NCBI GenBank assembly: GCA_965116695.1
Contig: OZ220706.1
Span: forward strand, 3,286,001-3,350,000
Reading direction: 5' to 3'
Length of the DNA: 64,000 nt
Origin: JAJDTT01 sp965116695
Lineage (GTDB): Bacteria > Acidobacteriota > UBA6911 > RPQK01 > JAJDTT01
The notes below the pieces were generated by a model, which was given only the letters and a program-made list of their open reading frames with translations, had not been told where the DNA came from and ran no database searches. Positions within the stretch are counted from its first letter, which is position 1. Each line of letters begins with the position of its first letter. The translations under genes and the position numbers were made by a program. Below are positions 41,800-49,068 of this stretch, piece after piece.

Positions 41800-42729
41800 T
41801 CACCTCCTTCTGACGCGCTTGATCTCCGATTCCAGCATGACCGGCGCCGGGCCGGAGATGCTTCCGTCCTTTCGCACCCGCCAGAAATGGACGGCCAGAA
41901 ATGCCACCAGCAAGAAGGGGATGGCGATGCAATGCCAGATATAGGCCCGCAACAGGGCGTTGGCATCCACAATGGAGCCGCCCAGCAAGGCGAACCTCAC
42001 GTCGTTGTAGGCCGTGATCCCCAACTCGGGACCGAAGGGGCCTTCGTGGCCCAGCAGGGGCGTGGCGCGGGCCATGTTGGTCCCCACCGTGACCGCCCAG
42101 AAACCCAACTGGTCGTCCGGCAACAGGTAGCCGGTGAAGGAAAGGAGCAGAGTCAAGACCAGGCAGATCACGCCGACGGTCCAGTTGAACTCCCGCGGCG
42201 ACTTGTACGAGCCGGTCAAAAATACCCGAAACATGTGGAGCCACACCGTCAGGATCATCAGGTGGGCGGCCCAGCGATGCATGTTCCGCAGCAGGCCGCC
42301 GAAGGGGACGTCGTTGTGCAGGAACATGATGTCCGCGTACGCCTGACCCTTGGTGGGATGGTAGTAGAACATGAGGAAGATGCCGGTGATGGTCAGGACC
42401 AGAAAGAGGTAGAAAGAGAGTCCGCCCATGCCCCAGGTGAACCGGAAGCGGACGGCGTCCCGGTTGATCTTGGCAGGATGCAGGTGCAGAAAAACGTTGG
42501 TCAGAACCGCCAGCGAACGGTTGCGGGGAGTGTCGTCCAGCTTGTGACGAAAGACCGACTTCCAGAGCTGACTCCCCTTGTACTGCCGGATCGCCTTGAC
42601 ATCATCCTTCCCTTTATCGACGAAGGTTCCGATGTAGGGATCCAGGGCGGTCTGGACTTTGTTGAGAAGCGACTTGAGCCTTCCGGGAGGGGGGGGTGGC
42701 TCCACGTCTCCCCGCTTTTTCTGGACCAT
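41800..42729 (-). CDS. Cytochrome b N-terminal (b6-like) protein
   Basis: A 309-residue protein with the four-helix heme-b core. Bis-histidine ligands are H151/H165 (MHRWAAHLMI ... LHMFRVFLTG) and H266/H281 (IWHCIAIPF ... VHFWRVRKDG). The 14- and 15-residue spacings match cytochrome b6. The b6 Cys that binds the extra heme c_n is replaced (RFRFTWGMGG), so that cofactor should be absent. A 75-residue polar N-terminal extension is unusual. It is transcribed between the Rieske and subunit-IV genes, forming a complex III-type quinol oxidase. Confidence 0.9.
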   Translation of the reverse strand: MVQKKRGDVEPPPPPGRLKSLLNKVQTALDPYIGTFVDKGKDDVKAIRQYKGSQLWKSVFRHKLDDTPRNRSLAVLTNVFLHLHPAKINRDAVRFRFTWGMGGLSFYLFLVLTITGIFLMFYYHPTKGQAYADIMFLHNDVPFGGLLRNMHRWAAHLMILTVWLHMFRVFLTGSYKSPREFNWTVGVICLVLTLLLSFTGYLLPDDQLGFWAVTVGTNMARATPLLGHEGPFGPELGITAYNDVRFALLGGSIVDANALLRAYIWHCIAIPFLLVAFLAVHFWRVRKDGSISGPAPVMLESEIKRVRRR

Positions 42730-42779
42730 GGTCTTCCTCGCTCAGATCTCCAACGGTTCGACTGACTCCGAAGCCGGGA

Positions 42780-43307
42780 TCAGACCGGCAGATACGACCC
42801 TTCTTCCCGGAACTCGCACGGCGCCCCCGGCGGACACTTGTAGATCCGGCTCACGTCCACCAGAATCTGTCCATCCGGGGCCAATTCCACGTGCGCCCGG
42901 TCCATGGGGCGCGGCGCCGGACCTTCGAAGTTCCTGCCTTCGCTGTCATAACCGCTGCCGTGACAGGGGCATTTGAACTTCTGCTCGTTCTCGACCCAGT
43001 CCGGAGTACAGCCCAGATGGGTGCAGATGGCGGAAATGACGAAGATGCCCTCCGCGTTGCGCACCACCCAGATGCGGTATTTCTGCTGAAACCGCGTGTC
43101 CACGCCGAAGCCGAAATCGGTGGGATAGCCCACCTTGAAGGAGGTCTTCGGCTCAAACAGGGTGCGCGGAAAGAAGAAGCGCAAAGTCATGAAGAAGTTG
43201 GCGGTCAAGAAGGCGAATATGCTGGCAAAGGCGAACTTTCGCCTCCGGATCAGGCGCCTCTCGCTCTTCTTATCCGTATCGGCCCGACTCACTTTTCGTA
43301 CAGGCAT
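42780..43307 (-). CDS. Rieske [2Fe-2S] protein
   Basis: A 175-residue membrane-anchored iron-sulfur protein that takes the first electron from quinol. Box I is ICTHLGC (C95, H97, C100) and box II is CPCHGSGYD (C113, C115, H116), giving two Cys and two His ligands plus the structural disulfide. One hydrophobic anchor (FAFASIFAFLTANFFMTL) follows a basic leader. ATG 43307 is preferred over TTG 43313. It begins the bc-complex part of the cluster, 168 bases after the small membrane gene of the oxidase part. Confidence 0.93.
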   Translation of the reverse strand: MPVRKVSRADTDKKSERRLIRRRKFAFASIFAFLTANFFMTLRFFFPRTLFEPKTSFKVGYPTDFGFGVDTRFQQKYRIWVVRNAEGIFVISAICTHLGCTPDWVENEQKFKCPCHGSGYDSEGRNFEGPAPRPMDRAHVELAPDGQILVDVSRIYKCPPGAPCEFREEGSYLPV

Positions 43308-43475
43308 TCTCAATAAAACCCGCTGGTTTCAGAACAACGATTCGACCCTGTTCGCGGCCGCTCTCCCTAACAGCCCGTGGACTGTTAAAACATCCTCCGC
43401 CGGACCTTGTCAAGGGTGCCGCGGCGCGGTCTCAGCCAAGCGCCCATGCCTGCCGGCGGGAGCAGTCTGCGGACT

Positions 43476-43718
43476 TCAGGGCCGTTGACGAAAGGCCAGA
43501 TAAAGAAACAGGCCCAGGATCATCACGGGTGGCACTCCGAGCACCAGGATCCCGGCATTCAACGTCGAAAACTGACCCAGCACCTGGGCCGAACTCTTGC
43601 ACATGGCGCAGCCTTGGGCCATCAGTCCCGGCCCGGTCCCGCCAACCAGTTGGAGGCCCGCCAAGCTCACCGCCGCCCGGCGCAGGAACCGGGCGTTTTC
43701 CGTCCAGCGTCTGTCCAC
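43476..43718 (-). CDS. Small membrane protein of the oxidase cluster
   Basis: An 80-residue product with two hydrophobic stretches (AAVSLAGLQLVGG and AGILVLGVPPVMILGLFLYLAF) and a QGCAMCKSS motif between them. Its start codon overlaps the stop of the subunit IV gene (position 43718 is shared). The CxxC could bind copper or take part in thiol chemistry during oxidase assembly, but that is inference. Short proteins with this layout occur in similar oxidase operons; no name is established here. Confidence 0.65.
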   Translation of the reverse strand: MDRRWTENARFLRRAAVSLAGLQLVGGTGPGLMAQGCAMCKSSAQVLGQFSTLNAGILVLGVPPVMILGLFLYLAFRQRP

Positions 43719-44014
43719 TACGGCTTCAACTCCAGTACCCGGGGGGCATCCGGAAGCGGAAACCCGAACATCAGAATGACGCAGATCAGCAACATTGGGA
43801 TCAAGGTAACGAAAAGGCTGAACTTCTCGAAACGCAGGTGCATGAAGTAGGCCACGATGAGACCCGCCTTGAAGAAGGAAAGGATCACCAGCGTAGACAA
43901 CATGAGCATGACCGAGAGGTTGACGTACGCCAGCACCACCTCCACGACGGTCACCACCAGGAGCACCACCCAGACCGTCAAATAGAGCCGATTGTGGGAA
44001 TGTTCGTCACTCAT
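43718..44014 (-). CDS. Cytochrome c oxidase subunit IV
   Basis: A 98-residue protein with three hydrophobic helices of the prokaryotic COX4 type (VWVVLLVVTVVEVVLAYVN, STLVILSFFKAGLIVAYFMH, TLIPMLLICVILMFGF). The FKAGLIVAYFMHLRFEK motif is characteristic. It stabilises the oxidase complex rather than carrying cofactors. It lies 21 bases after the subunit III gene on the minus strand. Confidence 0.85.
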   Translation of the reverse strand: MSDEHSHNRLYLTVWVVLLVVTVVEVVLAYVNLSVMLMLSTLVILSFFKAGLIVAYFMHLRFEKFSLFVTLIPMLLICVILMFGFPLPDAPRVLELKP

Positions 44015-44035
44015 GGACTCACCTTTCTCCGGATC

Positions 44036-44659
44036 TCAGATTACGTTGGACAGCAGGTAGACCAGGGGGAAGATGAACATCCACACCAAGTCCACGAAAT
44101 GCCAGTAGAGGCCGCTCACCTCCACGTCCTCGGAGTCGAAACGGCCACCCTTGAAACCCCAGGCCACAATCCCCAGATAGATGACGCCGGCGGTCACGTG
44201 TGTCATGTGGAGCCCGGTCAGGGTGAAGAACGTGGCCCCGAATAGCGGAACTCCCCAGGGATTGCCGAACGGGGTGACTCCATGCTCGATCAACTGTATC
44301 CATTCGTAGCCATGGAGCACGATAAAGGCCAGCCCTCCCGCAACGGTGGCCCAGATCCACTTGGCCGCCGTCGCCCGGTCGCCCCGATGCGCGGCGGCGA
44401 CGGCCAGGACCATGGTCAGCGAACTGGAGAGCAGGCAGAAGGTCATGACCGAAGCCAGCGCGATGCTGGACGGTTCGAAGGGCCGGGGCCAGCCTTCGTT
44501 CGCGACTCGGACGTAGGTGTAGGCCACCAGCAACGCCGTGAAGGTCAAAGTGTCGGAGAGGATGAAGAGCCACATCCCCAACTTCTTGGAGCCGACGGCG
44601 AAGGGGGATTTTCCTCCCGCCCAATCGGAAATGCTCGCGTCGTGTGCCTGCTGAGCCAT
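44036..44659 (-). CDS. ctaE: Cytochrome c oxidase subunit III
   Basis: A 207-residue heme-copper oxidase subunit III. Five hydrophobic helices carry KLGMWLFILSDTLTFTALLVAYTY, HGYEWIQLIEHGV, THVTAGVIYLG and YWHFVDLVWMFIFPLVYL, all typical of the family. The EWIQLIEHG stretch holds the usual lipid-binding helix. It is followed 3 bases upstream on the same strand by a second subunit III-like gene, so two members of the family are made together. Confidence 0.88.
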   Translation of the reverse strand: MAQQAHDASISDWAGGKSPFAVGSKKLGMWLFILSDTLTFTALLVAYTYVRVANEGWPRPFEPSSIALASVMTFCLLSSSLTMVLAVAAAHRGDRATAAKWIWATVAGGLAFIVLHGYEWIQLIEHGVTPFGNPWGVPLFGATFFTLTGLHMTHVTAGVIYLGIVAWGFKGGRFDSEDVEVSGLYWHFVDLVWMFIFPLVYLLSNVI

Positions 44660-44662
44660 CCA

Positions 44663-45328
44663 TTACCTCCAGAACAAAATGAACAACAGAAGATAGACCC
44701 ACAGCCCATCCAGGAAATGCCAGTAGATGGCCGTGACGTTGAGGACCGTGCGAGTCGGCGGGCGATCCTGCAACAGTCTCCGGGACCAATAAACCAACGC
44801 CGCCGCCCCGCCCAGAAGATGGACGGCGTGGGCGCCGGTCAGGATGTAGAAGAAGGCGCTGCTGGGATTGCTGCGCAGATAGACGCCGGCACCCGCCAGT
44901 TGCTGCCAGACCACGAGCTGGCCCAGCAAGAAGACAACTCCGAGACCAGTGGTCGCCAGCCACCATCGGGCCACGGCGGCCGTGTCGCCGTAGAGTCTTC
45001 GGGCCCGTTCCAGCGTCAGGCTGCTGGCCAGCAGCACGACCGTGTTCAGCCAGACCAGGCCGGGAATGGCCGTTGGCAGCCAATCGTCCGAGATCCCCTT
45101 GCGCACGATGTAGGCGCTGGTGAAAGCGGCGAAAAGCATCGTCACGCCCGCCATGAGGACCAGCATCCCGGTGTAGTAGCGGCGCTCGGGCAAGTCGGGA
45201 CGTCCTCCCCAGGAATCGCCCCAGCCACCGCTTCCGGCGGGCAGGGCCGGAGCGCCGGGCGGAACGGGGCCGCCGGAGTCCAATTCACGGACGGCGGACT
45301 TGGGGGGAGGTGATGAGACGATTGCCAT
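44663..45328 (-). CDS. Second cytochrome c oxidase subunit III-like protein
   Basis: A 221-residue subunit III-family protein with a Pro/Gly-rich leader and five hydrophobic helices. Conserved pieces are YYTGMLVLMAGVTMLFAAFTSAYI, FYILTGAHAVHLLGG and YWHFLDGLWVYLLLFILFW. It lacks the first two helices seen in seven-helix subunit III, as does its neighbour. Two adjacent short subunit IIIs probably complement each other within one oxidase. It starts 3 bases after ctaD. Confidence 0.86.
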   Translation of the reverse strand: MAIVSSPPPKSAVRELDSGGPVPPGAPALPAGSGGWGDSWGGRPDLPERRYYTGMLVLMAGVTMLFAAFTSAYIVRKGISDDWLPTAIPGLVWLNTVVLLASSLTLERARRLYGDTAAVARWWLATTGLGVVFLLGQLVVWQQLAGAGVYLRSNPSSAFFYILTGAHAVHLLGGAAALVYWSRRLLQDRPPTRTVLNVTAIYWHFLDGLWVYLLLFILFWR

Positions 45329-45331
45329 CGT

Positions 45332-47110
45332 TCAGCCCGTGGACCCGCGCGCGTCGGGAGCGGTTTGCGGGAGGAAGTCTTCTTCGGCGCCCGGGACGCT
45401 GTACTCGTAGGGGCCCCGATGCACGACCGGAAACTTGCCGGCGAAGTTGTCATGGGGCGGCGGAGACGGGATCTCCCACTCGATGGTGGTGGCCCGCCAG
45501 GGATTCATTTCCGCAACGCGGCCCTTGAAGAGGCTGTAGACGAAGTTGACCACGAAGATGATCTGGGCGGCAGCCGTGATGAAGGCGGCCACCGAGATGA
45601 ACTGCTGCAACGAAACCAGCGGCTGGAGAAATTCGAAGGCGGTCAGTTCGGCGTATCTGCGCGGTTGCCCGCCGATCCCCAGATTGTGCATGGGCATGAA
45701 GATGCAGTAGACCCCGACGAAGGTGATCCAGAAGTGGACCTTGCCCCAGAATTCGTTGAGATGCCGACCGAACATCTTGGAAAACCAGTAATACGTGGCG
45801 GCGAAGATGCCGAAGATGGCGGCCACTCCCATGATCATGTGGAAATGACCCACCACGAAGTAGGTGTCGTGGAGATAGACGTCCACCGCGGGCTGGTTCA
45901 GGAAGAGGCCGGTCACGCCGCCGCTCACGAACAGGGAAACGAAACCCAGGGCATAGAGCATGGCGGTCGTCAACTGGATCCGCCCTCCCCAGAGGGTGCC
46001 CAGCCAGTTGAACGTCTTGATGGCCGACGGCACGGCCACCGCGGTGGTGGTCAGTGAGAAGACGATAGCGGTGTAGGGGCTCATCCCGCTCAGGAACATG
46101 TGGTGGCCCCAGACGATGAAGCTGACCGCGCCGATGCCGATGATGGCGAGGGCCATGGCCTTGTATCCGAACACCGGTTTGCGGGCGAAGGTGGCCAGGA
46201 TGTGCGAGACGGCGCCCATTCCCGGGAGGATGGCGATGTAGACTTCAGGATGGCCGAAGAACCAGAACAGATGTTGCCAGAGCAGCGGCGACCCGCCGGT
46301 GTGATCGATGGCTTGGTCGCTCACCACCAGTCCGCCGGGAATGAAGAAGCTGGTCCCGGCCCAGCGGTCCAGGAGCAGGAGAACCCCCGCGGACAGCAGG
46401 ACGCCGAAGGCCAGCAGGCCCAGGATGGCCGTGACGAACCAGCCCCAGACCGTCAGCGGCAGGCGCATCATGGTGAGGCCCTTGGCCCGCATGTCGATGG
46501 TGGTGGTGATGAAGTTCAGTGCGCCCAGCAGCGAGGCCACGCAGAACAGGGCGATGCTCACCACCCACAGGCTCTGTCCCGTTCCCAACCCCGGTCCGGC
46601 GATCTCCCCCAGCGCGCTCAGCGGAGGATAGGCCGTCCATCCCGAGATGGGGGCTCCTCCCTCCACGAAGAACGCGGCCATGAGAACGCCCAGGGCCAGG
46701 AAAGTGACCCAGAACGAGAGCATGTTCAGTATGGGGAACGCCATGTCATCGGCGCCGATCTGGATGGGCAGGAAATAGTTCCCGAATCCCCCCTGAGGCG
46801 CCGTGGTCAGGACGAAGAAGACCATGATGGTCCCATGCATGGTGAGCATGGCCAAATAGAATTCCGGCGTCATGATTCCGCCCGGCGCGCCCTCCGGAAA
46901 GAGGGTGCCCAGAATGGAAATCTCGCTGCCCGGCCATGCCAGATTCAAGCGAATCAGCACCGAAAGCCCCACTCCCACCAGAACGGAGAACAGAGCCAGC
47001 AGGTAGTACTGGATCCCGATCACCTTGTGGTCGGTGCTGAAGACATACTTTCGAACCCAGCCTGACGGCGCTTCGTGGTGAGCGGCGTGCGTCTGAACCT
47101 CTTCTGCCAT
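45332..47110 (-). CDS. ctaD: Cytochrome c oxidase subunit I
   Basis: A 592-residue catalytic subunit of a heme-copper oxidase of the A family. Heme a ligand H92 (MLTMHGTIMV), CuB/Tyr site HLFWFFGHPEVYIAILPG (H287, E289, Y291), the paired histidines WGHHMFLSGM, and the heme a3/a histidines in YFVVGHFHMIMG are all present. Conservation of the Glu at position 289 fits the A1-type proton pathway. ATG 47110, with GGAG 10 bases upstream, is preferred over the GTG at 47119. The C-terminal extension beyond the last helix is short. Confidence 0.95.
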   Translation of the reverse strand: MAEEVQTHAAHHEAPSGWVRKYVFSTDHKVIGIQYYLLALFSVLVGVGLSVLIRLNLAWPGSEISILGTLFPEGAPGGIMTPEFYLAMLTMHGTIMVFFVLTTAPQGGFGNYFLPIQIGADDMAFPILNMLSFWVTFLALGVLMAAFFVEGGAPISGWTAYPPLSALGEIAGPGLGTGQSLWVVSIALFCVASLLGALNFITTTIDMRAKGLTMMRLPLTVWGWFVTAILGLLAFGVLLSAGVLLLLDRWAGTSFFIPGGLVVSDQAIDHTGGSPLLWQHLFWFFGHPEVYIAILPGMGAVSHILATFARKPVFGYKAMALAIIGIGAVSFIVWGHHMFLSGMSPYTAIVFSLTTTAVAVPSAIKTFNWLGTLWGGRIQLTTAMLYALGFVSLFVSGGVTGLFLNQPAVDVYLHDTYFVVGHFHMIMGVAAIFGIFAATYYWFSKMFGRHLNEFWGKVHFWITFVGVYCIFMPMHNLGIGGQPRRYAELTAFEFLQPLVSLQQFISVAAFITAAAQIIFVVNFVYSLFKGRVAEMNPWRATTIEWEIPSPPPHDNFAGKFPVVHRGPYEYSVPGAEEDFLPQTAPDARGSTG

Positions 47111-47141
47111 ATCGGTCACACTCCCTGCGTTTCCGAAAACC

Positions 47142-47927
47142 CTACTCTTCCGCCTGGTCCTTCAGCCACTGGGCGAAGTCCGCCTCCGGAAGCACTTCCA
47201 GAAAACTCCGCATGTTGTAATGCTGCAGCCCGCACAACTCGGCGCAGGCGATCTCCCATCGGCCGGTCCGGGTGGCCGTGAACTGGATGGGGATGAGCAG
47301 TCCCGGGACCAGGTCCTGCTTGATCCGCAACTCCCGCACCGAAAAGGCGTGAGTCACGTCCTTGGAGCGCAGGAGAAGCTCGATCGGCTTGCCCAGCGGG
47401 ATCGCCATGATGGGAAGGACCAGGTCGTCCTGGGCGGCCGTATCGGACAGGTCCAGTCCCAGCGGATTGCCGCCTTCGTCATCGATAAGGTCCGGCGCCA
47501 CGCGGCCGAACTCGCCGTCGGGGCCCGGATACCTGATGTTCCAGGCAAACTGCTGCCCCGTCACCTCGATGCGGACAGCGTCCTCGGGGGCTTCGGAGAG
47601 ATAGAGGTCAGCCCAGATGCTCTGGCCGGGAATCACCATGGCGAAAAAGACCACGGTGGTGGCCACGACCCAGATCACCTCGAGCTTCTCGTTCCCGTGG
47701 GTGTAGTTGGCGACCTTTCCCGCCCCGTCCCGATACCGTGCAATGGCGTAGCCGAGCCCCGCCTGGGCCAGGATGAAGACGACCCCGGTCACCACCAGGG
47801 TCAACATGAACTGCCGGTCCAGGTCGCCGCCGTGGGCCGACGCCACTTCGGGGAACCACCAGTACTTGCCTACCATCAGCACCGTGGAAACTATCGTGAT
47901 GAGCCAGATCGTCACCGCCAATATCAT
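47142..47927 (-). CDS. ctaC: Cytochrome c oxidase subunit II
   Basis: A 261-residue subunit with the CuA centre. H193 (DVTHAFSV), C228, E230, C232, H236 and M239 (CAELCGLQHYNM) make the complete binuclear copper site. Membrane segments are at about 41-62 and 84-103, with a further N-terminal hydrophobic segment (2-20) that may be a signal anchor. There is no fused cytochrome c domain, so a separate electron donor is needed; none of the usual small cytochromes c is encoded in the window. It is the first gene of the oxidase operon. Confidence 0.94.
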   Translation of the reverse strand: MILAVTIWLITIVSTVLMVGKYWWFPEVASAHGGDLDRQFMLTLVVTGVVFILAQAGLGYAIARYRDGAGKVANYTHGNEKLEVIWVVATTVVFFAMVIPGQSIWADLYLSEAPEDAVRIEVTGQQFAWNIRYPGPDGEFGRVAPDLIDDEGGNPLGLDLSDTAAQDDLVLPIMAIPLGKPIELLLRSKDVTHAFSVRELRIKQDLVPGLLIPIQFTATRTGRWEIACAELCGLQHYNMRSFLEVLPEADFAQWLKDQAEE

Positions 47928-47953
47928 GCGTCACGCCTCCAAAAATCGTCGCC

Positions 47954-47981
47954 ATTGTACCAACTGCCTGACCAGATTCAA
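47954..47981 (-). promoter_or_regulatory. Promoter of the cytochrome oxidase operon
   Basis: On the minus strand TTGAAT (47976-47981), a 16-base spacer, and TACAAT (47954-47959). A GGAGG ribosome-binding site follows just before the ctaC ATG. Confidence 0.6.
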
Positions 47982-48066
47982 GACGTGAATCGAGGAAAGA
48001 GACTCCGGGAGCCGGCGAGGATCTCGCAACCTTCCCGGAAGCCGGGCAGGTCACTACACTGGGCTG

Positions 48067-48450
48067 GTGGACCCAAGAGACACCGGCTCCCTCGGCTTCA
48101 GGCTGGAAGGGACCTGGTACACCCTGACCTTTCCCCGAAACGGCTGGCTGGCGGTGGATCTGCTCCGCTACCTGGATGACGTCCTGGAAGCTGCCGATCC
48201 GGCAACGGCGGTCTTGAAGTTGTTGGGGTATACATTGCAGATCGGCGCTGGCCGGCCCCGGCGCCGGGCAACTCACTGGGTGGAAGTCGACTTGGCCGCA
48301 CGGCGGCTCACCACCAACTCCGGCCTGGTCCGAAGAGCCGTAGATCGAACGCCGGCTCCGGCGGACCCGCTTCGGACGTTGGAAAAGGTCCATGAAGTCC
48401 TGGACCGCTTCGATTTCACCGTGGTGCTTCATCCCGGCAGCCGCAGATGA
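48067..48450 (+). CDS. Hypothetical protein
   Basis: A 127-residue soluble protein from GTG 48067, with a TACACT box at 48055-48060 only 6 bases before it. The sequence starts with a compact beta-rich half (GFRLEGTWYTLTFPRNGWLAVDLLRYLDDV) and ends with a helical, basic half. No motif or family is recognised. It is divergent from the oxidase operon across 140 bases. Confidence 0.5.
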   Translation: MDPRDTGSLGFRLEGTWYTLTFPRNGWLAVDLLRYLDDVLEAADPATAVLKLLGYTLQIGAGRPRRRATHWVEVDLAARRLTTNSGLVRRAVDRTPAPADPLRTLEKVHEVLDRFDFTVVLHPGSRR

Positions 48451-48577
48451 GCCGCCCGCGCCTGCCCGCCGCTGTGCCGGCAGCGTCCAATCGCTCCCTC
48501 TTGAATGAGTTGTTGAAGCTCGGCAGGAGTTGAGAAGGGCGCTGCCGAGTTGATTGGAGAGAGGCTGATGAATCTCG

Positions 48578-48970
48578 GTGGGACAAGGGACGCCCTTCTC
48601 GGGGAAGAGGATACCCACCCCCCCTGACATCATTTTTGGCGACCGTCATCCGGGCACGGGATCTACGTATCGCGTGACCTGGTCCCCGCAGGACGGTGAG
48701 CACGTGGGGCTCTGCCTGGAGTTTCCCTCGCTCAGTTGGTTGGCGGAGACGCCCGACGAAGCGTTCTCCGGGATCCGCACACTCGTAAACGAGATCCTCA
48801 CGGATCTTCAGGAGAGCGGGGAGTCCCCACCGGTGCCGCTGGCGGACCGAGCCTACAGCGGTAAGTTTCTGGTGCGAATCCCACCGGAGGTGCACCGTGG
48901 GCTCGTGCTGCGGGCGGCCGAAGAGGGGGTCAGCCTGAACCGGCTCGTGAGCGCTCGACTTGCACAATGA
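48578..48970 (+). CDS. HicB-like antitoxin-family protein without a HicA partner
   Basis: A 130-residue protein. The HicB-type domain YRVTWSPQDGEHVGLCLEFP, then SLSWLAETPDEAFSGIRTLVNEI, is followed by a ribbon-helix-helix end (GKFLVRIPPEVHRGLVLRAAEEGVSLNRLVSARL). This matches the longer HicB branch often called HicB-like. No HicA toxin gene lies on either side (48451-48577 and 48971-49068 have none). The start is uncertain: GTG 48578 adds a ~30-residue leader of non-family sequence and no nearer ATG is in frame, so the N-terminus may be altered. Confidence 0.65.
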   Translation: MGQGTPFSGKRIPTPPDIIFGDRHPGTGSTYRVTWSPQDGEHVGLCLEFPSLSWLAETPDEAFSGIRTLVNEILTDLQESGESPPVPLADRAYSGKFLVRIPPEVHRGLVLRAAEEGVSLNRLVSARLAQ

Positions 48971-49022
48971 CCTGGGCAGAACGACTGGAACAGATTGACG
49001 CCCGCTCGGCGCGGTCCAGTCT

Positions 49023-49050
49023 TTGACCTGCAACCGGTACATGCTACGAT
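49023..49050 (+). promoter_or_regulatory. Promoter of the acyl-ACP synthetase fusion gene
   Basis: TTGACC (49023-49028), 16 bases, then TACGAT (49045-49050) preceded by TGC, an extended -10. The ATG at 49069 follows 18 bases later. Confidence 0.5.
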
Positions 49051-49068
49051 GACCCTTCCGCAAAGCTC

